Assembly (NCBI RefSeq): GCF_003751085.1 | Contig: NZ_RJJY01000002.1 | Location: forward strand, 930,001-994,000 | Length of the DNA: 64,000 nt | Source of the DNA: Micromonospora sp. Llam0 | Lineage (GTDB): Bacteria; Actinomycetota; Actinomycetes; Mycobacteriales; Micromonosporaceae | Reading direction: 5' to 3' | Program-made: the position numbers and the translations under genes | Part shown: positions 35,908 to 42,804 of the stretch, piece by piece | Position numbering within the stretch: the stretch's first letter is position 1 | How the letters are laid out: every line of letters begins with the position of its first letter | Notes under the pieces: generated by a model | What the model was told of the DNA's origin: nothing | Seen by the model: only the letters and a program-made list of their open reading frames with translations | Databases searched by the model: none

Positions 35908-36942
35908 GTGCCAGCCACCATTCGAGACGTCGCACGGGCCAGCGGAGTGCACATCTCCACCGTGTCCCGTACGTTCTCGGCACCGCACCTGGTCAACCCG
36001 GAGACCCGCAGCCGGGTGCTGGCCTGCGCGGAGCATCTCGGCTACCGCCCCAACCGGGCGGCCCGCGCGCTGATCACCGGCCGGACCCACAACATCGGCC
36101 TGATCGTCGCCGACATCGCCAACCCGTTCTTCCCGCCGCTGATCAAGGCGGCGGAGAGCCAGGCCCGGCACCGCGACTACCACATCTTCGTCACCGACAC
36201 AAACGAGGACCCGGCGGTCGAGGAGGAGCTGGTCCACGCCCTCGCCAAGCAGGTCGACGGGGTGCTGCTGTGCAGCCCCCGGATGAGCAACAGCCTGATC
36301 GAGCAGCTCAGCCGGGACGTACCGCTGGTGGTGATCAACCGGCAGGTGACCGGCCTGCCGAACGTGGTGATCGACGTCGGTCAGGGTGCCCGGCTCGCCG
36401 TCGAGCACCTGATCGGCCTCGGCCACCGGCAGATCGCGCTGCTCGGCGGGCCGCGCGGGTCGTGGACCAACCGGGAGATCCGGCGCACCGCCACCTCGGC
36501 GGCCCGCTCGGCGGACGTCGCGTTGACCGTTATCGGCCCCAACCCGCCCACCGAGGGCGGCGGCATCGCCGCGGCGGAACAGGTCCGCCGGGCGGAGGTT
36601 ACCGCCGTGCTCGCCTACAACGACCTGATGGCGATCGGCCTGATCGAAGGGCTCGACGCACACGGGGTCGCGGTCCCCCGGGACATCAGCGTGGTCGGCA
36701 TCGACGACATCGCGCTGAGCCGGCTCACCCGACCCAAACTGACGACGGTGGCCACCCCGAACGCGGCCGCCGGTCGGGCGGCCGTCGACATGCTGCTCCA
36801 GCATGGCGACGACCGTCGCACCACCGCCCAGGTAACGCTCCAGACCGAGTTGGTCATCCGCGACTCGACGGGCCCGGGGCCGCACCGCCATGCGGACCCG
36901 GGCGACGCGGCTACCGCCGCGCCGGCCGATGTCGCCTCCTAA
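35908..36942 (+). CDS. LacI-family transcriptional regulator of the uronate/sugar locus
   Basis: 344 residues from GTG 35908 (AAGGA upstream). The N-terminal HTH reads ATIRDVARASGVHISTVSRTF followed by the hinge NRAARALITGRT. The periplasmic-binding-protein-like sensor follows, with GLIVADIANPFFPPLIKAAE, NDLMAIGLIEGL and SVVGIDDIALSRLTRPKLTT. It sits between the divergent uronate operon and the transporter genes it leads. The operators at 35661 and 35814 are the expected targets. Confidence 0.92.
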   Translation: MPATIRDVARASGVHISTVSRTFSAPHLVNPETRSRVLACAEHLGYRPNRAARALITGRTHNIGLIVADIANPFFPPLIKAAESQARHRDYHIFVTDTNEDPAVEEELVHALAKQVDGVLLCSPRMSNSLIEQLSRDVPLVVINRQVTGLPNVVIDVGQGARLAVEHLIGLGHRQIALLGGPRGSWTNREIRRTATSAARSADVALTVIGPNPPTEGGGIAAAEQVRRAEVTAVLAYNDLMAIGLIEGLDAHGVAVPRDISVVGIDDIALSRLTRPKLTTVATPNAAAGRAAVDMLLQHGDDRRTTAQVTLQTELVIRDSTGPGPHRHADPGDAATAAPADVAS

Positions 36943-36960
36943 CCCCAAGGAGTGAGCGCA

Positions 36961-38310
36961 ATGCACCCCGCAACATCACCGACGGCGAACACGCCTGCCA
37001 CGCGTGCTCACCGTACCCCCTTCGGCCGGCGCCGCCTGCTGCGCGGCATCGCCGCCACCGCCGTCGTGCCGCTGGTCCTCGGCACCGCCGCCTGCGGCGA
37101 CGACGCGGCGTCGAGCGACCCGGACGCGCCGGTCACCATCGAGTTCTTCTGGTGGGGCGGCGAGTCCCGCGCCGCACTCACCGAGCAGGCCCTCGACCTG
37201 TACGAGGACAAGAACCCGAACGTCACCATCAACCCGACCTGGCAGGCGTTCACCGGCTACTACGACAAGCTGGCCACCATCTCGGCCGGCGGCAACGCGC
37301 CGGACATCTTCCAGATCGACGACAACGGCCTGGCCGAGTACGCCGGCCGCAACGTCACCCTGGACCTGACCCCGTTCGTCTCCTCCGGCGACATCGACCT
37401 GAGCAACCACCCGGAGAGCCTGACCCAGTACGGGCAGATCGACGGCAAGCAGGTCGCGGTCGCCGCCGGCGAGAACACCCCGGCGATGGTCTACGACAAG
37501 ACGAAGATCACCGAGCTCGGCCTGCCGGTGCCGGAGACCGGCTGGACGTACGACGAGTTCGTCACCTGGAGCGCGCAGGTGACCGAGGCTGCCGGCGACG
37601 GCTACTGGGGCGCGATGGACCCCAGCGCCGACTACAAGGCGCTGTGGCTGTGGCTGCGTTCGCAGGGCAAGGAGTTCTACGACGGGCCGCAGCTCGCCTT
37701 CACCGAGGCCGACCTCACCGAGTGGTTCCAGTTCTGGCTGGACGCCCGGGAAGCCGGCGCCACCCCGCCGGCCGACGTGGTGCACGAGGCGGTCGGCGGC
37801 GGCGTCTCCGACCAGCTGGTGGTGACCGGCAAGGGGGCCACCTCGTTCATGTGGTCCAACCAGCTCTCCGAGCTGGGCAAGTCGACCGAGAGCGAACTCG
37901 GCATGGTGGCCTACCCCGGTGACCCGAAGGGCCAGTGGGCACGGGCGTCGCTGTACTGGGCCGGGTCGCGCTCCACCGAGCACCCGGAGGTCGTCGCCGA
38001 CGTCATCGACTTCCTGGCCAACGACCCGGAGGCGGCGCAGATCCTCGGCGTCGACCGGGGCCTGCCGTCCAACCTCGACAACCGGGAGACGGTCCAGGCG
38101 GGTCTCGACGACCCGTACATGACCGCCACGGTCGAGTTCGAGAACGCGCTGATCCCGCAGATGGGCCCGGCACCGGCACCCCCGCCGCAGGGCCACGGGC
38201 CGCTGCGGTCCACGCTGACCACGGTCGCCGAGAGCGTCACCTACGGCCAGGCCAGCCCGGCCGACGCCGCCGCCGAGTTCTTCCGACAGGCCGAAGCCAC
38301 CCTCGAATAG
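36961..38310 (+). CDS. Sugar ABC transporter substrate-binding lipoprotein (family 1)
   Basis: 449 residues from ATG 36961 with AAGGAG upstream. The signal sequence contains a twin-Arg-like FGRRRLLRG and ends in the lipobox LGTAAC, so a Tat-type lipoprotein is likely. The mature region begins DDAASSDPDAPVTIEFFWWGG, typical of UgpB/MalE-type binding proteins. NAPDIFQIDDN and FMWSNQLSEL line the cleft region. Linked to the uronate operon, it probably binds oligogalacturonates or related sugars (inference). Confidence 0.9.
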   Translation: MHPATSPTANTPATRAHRTPFGRRRLLRGIAATAVVPLVLGTAACGDDAASSDPDAPVTIEFFWWGGESRAALTEQALDLYEDKNPNVTINPTWQAFTGYYDKLATISAGGNAPDIFQIDDNGLAEYAGRNVTLDLTPFVSSGDIDLSNHPESLTQYGQIDGKQVAVAAGENTPAMVYDKTKITELGLPVPETGWTYDEFVTWSAQVTEAAGDGYWGAMDPSADYKALWLWLRSQGKEFYDGPQLAFTEADLTEWFQFWLDAREAGATPPADVVHEAVGGGVSDQLVVTGKGATSFMWSNQLSELGKSTESELGMVAYPGDPKGQWARASLYWAGSRSTEHPEVVADVIDFLANDPEAAQILGVDRGLPSNLDNRETVQAGLDDPYMTATVEFENALIPQMGPAPAPPPQGHGPLRSTLTTVAESVTYGQASPADAAAEFFRQAEATLE

Positions 38311-38330
38311 TCCGGGCCGGACGTCGGGCG

Positions 38331-38371
38331 GTCGTGGTGCCCACGGTGGATCTCTCCGTGGGCGCCACGAC
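38331..38371 (+). promoter_or_regulatory. Intercistronic stem-loop between binding protein and permease genes
   Basis: GTCGTGGTGCCCACGG (38331-38346) and CCGTGGGCGCCACGAC (38356-38371) form a 16-bp stem with one G-U and a 9-base loop. In sugar ABC operons such hairpins after the binding-protein gene stabilise its mRNA or attenuate read-through, giving excess binding protein. Confidence 0.75.
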
Positions 38372-38398
38372 CCAAGACACCCAGAAAGGACCCCGATC

Positions 38399-39391
38399 GT
38401 GGCCATGACCACGAAACCCGCTCCGGCCACGACCAGCACCACCACCCCGGCTCGCAGCGGCGCCCGGCGTGGCAGCGCCCCGGGTGCCAGCCGGCGGCAC
38501 GGCGAAGGGCTGGCCGGGTACGTCTTCCTCTCCCCGTGGCTGCTGGGGCTGATGGCGATCACCGCCTTCCCCATGCTGTTCTCGCTCTACCTCAGCTTCA
38601 CCAACTACGACATCCTGTCCTCCTGGGACTTCGTCGAGTGGGTCGGCTTCGAGAACTACTGGGACCTGTTCGTCAACGACCAGACGTTCCGCCACTCGGC
38701 GCAGGTCACGCTGATCTTCGCGTTCGTCGCCGTACCGCTGAAGTTGGCCGCCGCCCTCAGCGTCGCGCTGCTGCTCAACCGCGAGTCGCGCGGGGTCGGG
38801 CTGTTCCGCAGCCTGTTCTACCTGCCGTCGCTGCTCGGCGGCAGCGTCGCGCTGGCGCTGATCTGGCGGGCGATGTTCAGCGGCGACGGCGCGTTCAACG
38901 ATTTCCTCGGGCTGTTCGGCATCCCCGGCCAACCGTGGGTCAACGACCCGGACTGGGCGTTGGAGACCCTGATGGTGCTGGCCATCTGGCAGTTCGGCGC
39001 ACCGATGGTGATCTTCCTGGCCGGGCTCAAGCAGGTGCCGACCGAGCTGTACGAGGCGGCCTCGGTCGACGGCGCCGGCAAGATCCGGCAGTTCTTCAAC
39101 GTGACCCTGCCGATGCTCTCCCCGGTGATCTTCTTCAACCTGGTGCTGGAGACGATCAACGGGTTCCAGGGCTTCACCGCCGCGTTCGTGATCAGCAACG
39201 GCACCGGCGGGCCGGTCGACTCGACCATGCTCTACACGCTGTACCTGTACACCAAGGGCTTCACCGAGTTCCAGATGGGATACGCGTCCGCGCTGGCCTG
39301 GGTCTTCCTGATCGCGATCGGCCTGATCACCGTGCTGTTCTTCAGCACCGGCCGGTTCTGGGTGCACTACTCGGACGGAGACAACGACTGA
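38399..39391 (+). CDS. Sugar ABC transporter permease (UgpA/MalF type)
   Basis: 330 residues from GTG 38399 (AAAGGA upstream). The N-terminus is Thr/Ala-rich; six membrane helices follow. The cytoplasmic ATPase-contact EAA loop reads ELYEAASVDGAGKIRQFFNVTLP (in part), with the conserved EAA---G. Stop and next start overlap by one base (TGATG). Partner of the second permease and of the upstream lipoprotein; no ATPase gene in this operon. Confidence 0.92.
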   Translation: MAMTTKPAPATTSTTTPARSGARRGSAPGASRRHGEGLAGYVFLSPWLLGLMAITAFPMLFSLYLSFTNYDILSSWDFVEWVGFENYWDLFVNDQTFRHSAQVTLIFAFVAVPLKLAAALSVALLLNRESRGVGLFRSLFYLPSLLGGSVALALIWRAMFSGDGAFNDFLGLFGIPGQPWVNDPDWALETLMVLAIWQFGAPMVIFLAGLKQVPTELYEAASVDGAGKIRQFFNVTLPMLSPVIFFNLVLETINGFQGFTAAFVISNGTGGPVDSTMLYTLYLYTKGFTEFQMGYASALAWVFLIAIGLITVLFFSTGRFWVHYSDGDND

Positions 39392-40290
39392 TGGCTACCG
39401 AAGCTGCTCCGATGTCGACAGCGGACGGCGGCGGCGCCGCGCGCCGTCGGGCCGCCGGCGGCACCGCCCGGGGTGTCGCCCGGGTGGCGGTGCTGGTCGC
39501 CATCCTGGTCGTGGTCCTCTACCCGCTGATCTGGGTGCTGGGCTCGTCACTCAAGTCACCGACCGAGGTGGCCAGCAACCTGTCGGTGATCCCGCAGGAC
39601 CCGACCTGGGCGAACTACCCGGACGGCTGGAACTACCTGCGCAACATCTCGTTCGGCCGGTTCTTCTGGAACAGCACGGTGATCGCGGCGGCCACCGTGG
39701 TCGCCAACGCGGTCTCCTGCCTGCTGGCGGCGTACGCATTCGCCCGGCTGCGGTTCCGGGCCCGCAAGATGTGGTTCGCCATCATGATCGGCACGCTGCT
39801 GCTGCCCAGCCACGTGCTGATCGTGCCGCAGTACATCATGTTCAACTACTTCGGCTGGATCGACACCCCGTTGCCGTTGATCGTGCCGAAGCTGCTGGCC
39901 ACCGAGGCGTTCTTCGTCTTCCTGATGGTGCAGTTCATGCGGGGCATCCCGCGGGAGCTGGACGATGCGGCCAAGATCGACGGGTGTTCGCCGTTCGGCG
40001 TCTTCCGGTACGTGATCGTGCCGCTGGCCCGACCGGCGCTGGTCACCACGGCGATCTTCTCGTTCATCTGGACCTGGAACGACTTCCTCACCCAGCTGAT
40101 CTACCTGCCGAGCGTGTCCAGCTACACGGTCCCGATCGGGCTACGGCTGTTCATCGACTCCACCGGGCAGACCTCGCTCGGCCCGATGTTCGCCATGTCG
40201 GTCCTGTCGCTGCTGCCGGTCTTCCTCTTCTTCCTGGCATTCCAGAAGATGCTGGTGCAGGGCATCAACACCAGCGGCCTCAAGGGGTGA
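39391..40290 (+). CDS. Sugar ABC transporter permease (UgpE/MalG type)
   Basis: 299 residues. Six membrane helices with an EAA loop ELDDAAKIDGCSPFGVFRYV between helices 4 and 5 and the MalG-like C-terminus FLAFQKMLVQGINTSGLKG. Forms the heterodimeric channel with the preceding permease, translationally coupled to it. Confidence 0.92.
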   Translation: MATEAAPMSTADGGGAARRRAAGGTARGVARVAVLVAILVVVLYPLIWVLGSSLKSPTEVASNLSVIPQDPTWANYPDGWNYLRNISFGRFFWNSTVIAAATVVANAVSCLLAAYAFARLRFRARKMWFAIMIGTLLLPSHVLIVPQYIMFNYFGWIDTPLPLIVPKLLATEAFFVFLMVQFMRGIPRELDDAAKIDGCSPFGVFRYVIVPLARPALVTTAIFSFIWTWNDFLTQLIYLPSVSSYTVPIGLRLFIDSTGQTSLGPMFAMSVLSLLPVFLFFLAFQKMLVQGINTSGLKG

Positions 40291-40295
40291 CGTCG

Positions 40296-40940
40296 ATGGC
40301 TCCCGCAGACTGGCCGGACAACCCGGCACCGGCCCGCGCCGACTGGCGCGACACTCTGCGGGCCGCCACCGACCTGGCGCTGCTCGGCATCGTCACCGCG
40401 CTCGCGTCGGCGGCCGTACTGACCGCCGGCGCGGCGCTGGCCACCGCCAGCGCGGCGATCCATCAGTGGACGGTCGACGGCCACTGGCCAGGTCTGCGGG
40501 ACCTGGCCAGTCACTTCTGGCGCGGGCTGGCGCCCGGGGCCGTCGCCACCGTGGTCGCCGTGGTCGGCACGCTGCTACTCGGCGGCAACATGGTGCTGAT
40601 CTCGGCCGGGATGGTGCCCGGCGGCACCGTGCTGCTGGTCGGCACCGGGCTGCTGGCCGCGCTGATGGCCGGCCTCGCCGGGATCACCGTGGTCCAGACC
40701 GGCCGGGGCGGTGGTGACGGTCCTGCCGGGCAGGGCTGGCGGGCGGCGGCCCGGGATACCTGGCGGATCGCCGAACGCCGGCCGCTGGCGGTGCTGGCGG
40801 CCACCGGCGTCGTCAGCCTGGCCGGCCTGCTCACCGCGCTGACGATGCCGATCCTGGCGCCGATCCTGCTCGGCTACACCCTCTTCGCACTGCACACCGC
40901 GCTACGCCGGATCACCCCGCATAAACTGCCGTCGCGGTAG
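40296..40940 (+). CDS. DUF624-like membrane protein of the sugar-transporter operon
   Basis: 214 residues from ATG 40296 (AAGGGG eight bases upstream; GTG 40287 overlapping the permease stop is an alternative). Four or five hydrophobic segments; the C-terminal LGYTLFALHTALRRITP and the central layout resemble the YesL/DUF624 proteins often encoded with sugar-acid ABC importers. Function unknown; may assist transport. Its stop lies 15 bp from the IS605-type element. Confidence 0.65.
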   Translation: MAPADWPDNPAPARADWRDTLRAATDLALLGIVTALASAAVLTAGAALATASAAIHQWTVDGHWPGLRDLASHFWRGLAPGAVATVVAVVGTLLLGGNMVLISAGMVPGGTVLLVGTGLLAALMAGLAGITVVQTGRGGGDGPAGQGWRAAARDTWRIAERRPLAVLAATGVVSLAGLLTALTMPILAPILLGYTLFALHTALRRITPHKLPSR

Positions 40941-42217
40941 ATGTGCGTTTCAGTCTTGACATCCTCTCCGCCCTGAAGCTGAAGGACGGAGATTCCCTCC
41001 ACGCTGCGCGTGGAACACGCAGCGTCCGGGTGGGTTACCGCTTCACTGCGCACCGCCGGGACAAGTCCCGGTCTTACGTGCGCTCGACGGTCGTTGAAGT
41101 CCGCCTGTCCGGCGGCCTTGATGTTGATGGCGGCGTTGATGTCCCGGTCGTGGTGACTGCCGCACGGGCAGTCCCACTCCCGGACGTTCAACGCGATCTT
41201 CTCGTTGATCCGGCCGCAGTCGCAGCACATCCGGGTGGACGGGAGCCACCGGTCCACCCGGGCGAACGCGCGCCCGTACCGCTTCGCCTTGTACTCCAGC
41301 ATGCCGGTGAAGGCGGCCCAGCCCGCATCGTGCACGGACTTCGCCAGCCGAGTCCGGCCGAGACCAACAACGCACAGGTCCTCGACGTACACCGCTTGGT
41401 TCTCGCGGATGATCGCCGTGGACAGCTTGTGCTGCCAGTCCCGCCGGGTGTCGGCTACCCGCGCGTGAGCGCGGGCCACCTCGATCACGGCCTTCTTGCG
41501 GCGGTTGCTGCCCCTCTGCTTGCGTGAGAGTGCCTGCTGCAACCGCTTGAGCTTGCGGGCCGCGCGGCGCAGGAACTTCGGTGCGGTCACCTTCGTGCCG
41601 TCGGACATGACCGCGAAGTGGGTCAGGCCCAGATCGATGCCGATCTCGGAGTCGACCGGCGGCAGCGTCTCGTCCTCGCCGATCCGCACGACGAACGAGG
41701 CGAAGTACCGGCCCGCTGTGTCCTTGATCACGGTGACCGAGGTGGGATCCGACGGCAGGCCGCGCGACCAGCGCACCGGAACGTCGCCGATCCTCGGCAG
41801 CCGCAGGCGGCCGTTGTCACAGACCTTGAACCGGGAGTTCTCCGTGAACCGGATCGCCTGCCGGTTGTCCTTACGGGACCGGTACCGGGGCGGGGCCACC
41901 TTGCGGCCCCGGCGTTTGCCGGACAGCGAGTTGAACAAGTTGCGGTACGCGGTGTTCAGATCGGCGAGGGCCTGCTGCAACACCACGGCCGACACCTCAC
42001 CCAGCCAGGCCCGGTCCTCGCTGGCCTTGGCCGCTGTGATGACCAACTTCGACAGGTCGCCGTCGGAGATGTACTTCTCGCCCGCCTCGCGGGCCTGCTG
42101 ACGCAGCCTGAGTCCGTCGTTGAAAACCACCCGGGCACACCCGAACGCCTGCGCCAGCGCGGTGCGCTGGGCGGCGTCCGGGGTGATCCGGTAGTTGTAA
42201 CGGAGCTGCACGGCCAT
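40874..42217 (-). CDS. tnpB: TnpB-type RNA-guided nuclease (IS605 OrfB)
   Basis: 447 residues from ATG 42217. N-terminal helix-turn-helix/OrfB region, then RuvC-type catalytic acids Asp195 (GIDLGL), Glu279 (YVEDLCVV) and Asp359 (DRDINAAIN). The zinc ribbon CCDCGRINEK...CPCG lies between. All appear intact, so it should be active. The reading frame has no stop inside the element and continues about 28 residues through the right end into flanking DNA (overlapping the DUF624-like gene). The guide (omega) RNA is expected from its 3' end. Confidence 0.88.
   Translation of the reverse strand: MAVQLRYNYRITPDAAQRTALAQAFGCARVVFNDGLRLRQQAREAGEKYISDGDLSKLVITAAKASEDRAWLGEVSAVVLQQALADLNTAYRNLFNSLSGKRRGRKVAPPRYRSRKDNRQAIRFTENSRFKVCDNGRLRLPRIGDVPVRWSRGLPSDPTSVTVIKDTAGRYFASFVVRIGEDETLPPVDSEIGIDLGLTHFAVMSDGTKVTAPKFLRRAARKLKRLQQALSRKQRGSNRRKKAVIEVARAHARVADTRRDWQHKLSTAIIRENQAVYVEDLCVVGLGRTRLAKSVHDAGWAAFTGMLEYKAKRYGRAFARVDRWLPSTRMCCDCGRINEKIALNVREWDCPCGSHHDRDINAAINIKAAGQADFNDRRAHVRPGLVPAVRSEAVTHPDAACSTRSVEGISVLQLQGGEDVKTETHIYRDGSLCGVIRRSAVCSAKRV
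40936..41150 (-). ncRNA. Predicted omega (reRNA) guide RNA region of TnpB
   Basis: By analogy with ISDra2-type elements, an RNA from the end of tnpB through the right-end hairpin carries a guide of about 16-20 nt copied from flanking DNA, here roughly 40936-40955 beside the DUF624-like stop codon. The upstream limit is a guess; only the hairpin is seen directly. Confidence 0.4.
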
Positions 42218-42748
42218 CACTGTATCATGTTGGTTTATGGTCGAACTTCAAGGCGTCCGCACCGGCAGGCACTGCACCTTCGCGATGCATGTCCACTTGG
42301 TTTTCGTGACGAAGTTCCGACACAACGTGTTCGCCGACCGGCACCTGACCCGGATGGAGGCGATCATGCGAGACGTGTGCGCCGACTTCGAGGCCGAACT
42401 GGTCGAGTTCAACGGCGAGAACAACCACGTCCACCTGCTGGTCAACTTCCCGCCCAAGGTCGCCGTGGCCAGGCTGGTCAACAGCCTCAAAGGGGTCTCC
42501 TCGCGCCGCCTCCGGCAGGAGTTCCCCGACCTGGTGCGCCACTACTACCGGGCCAACAAACTCTGGTCCGGCTCGTACTTCGCCGGGTCTGTCGGCGGCG
42601 CACCCTTGAGCGTCATCAAGCAGTACATCGAGCAGCAGAACCGTCCCGGTCAAGGCACTGCTCGGGCCTGGCGGCCCTCCCAGCGCGGGCCTTCACCCCC
42701 GGCCTGAAGGCCGGAGCACTGGCCCGCATTCCGGTAGCCGCTGTGGCA
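40956..42748. mobile_element. IS605-family insertion element (divergent tnpA and tnpB)
   Basis: About 1.8 kb. The right end near tnpB has the subterminal hairpin CTCCGCCCT/AGGACGGAG (40966-40991) and terminates near GTCAA on the minus strand (40956-40960). The left end near tnpA carries CCGGCCT-GA-AGGCCGG (about 42696-42713). A minus-strand TTGAT just outside 42748 would fit a target-adjacent motif. Ends are estimated from family knowledge and may be off by tens of bases. It landed in the gap between convergent genes, disrupting neither. Confidence 0.75.
42237..42707 (+). CDS. tnpA: Y1 (HUH) transposase, IS200/IS605 TnpA
   Basis: 156 residues from ATG 42237. Family motifs HLVFVTKFRHNVF, the HUH metal site NNHVHLLV (His64, His66) and catalytic Tyr130 in VIKQYIEQQ. 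All catalytic residues are present. The last 15 residues read through the left-end hairpin. Divergent from tnpB with 19 bp between starts, so transcription shares a tiny promoter region. Confidence 0.92.
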   Translation: MVELQGVRTGRHCTFAMHVHLVFVTKFRHNVFADRHLTRMEAIMRDVCADFEAELVEFNGENNHVHLLVNFPPKVAVARLVNSLKGVSSRRLRQEFPDLVRHYYRANKLWSGSYFAGSVGGAPLSVIKQYIEQQNRPGQGTARAWRPSQRGPSPPA

Positions 42749-42804
42749 ATCAACAGACCGCAGCGGCATACGACCGAACCAGAACCGCTCCCGTGCCGCG
42801 GCGA

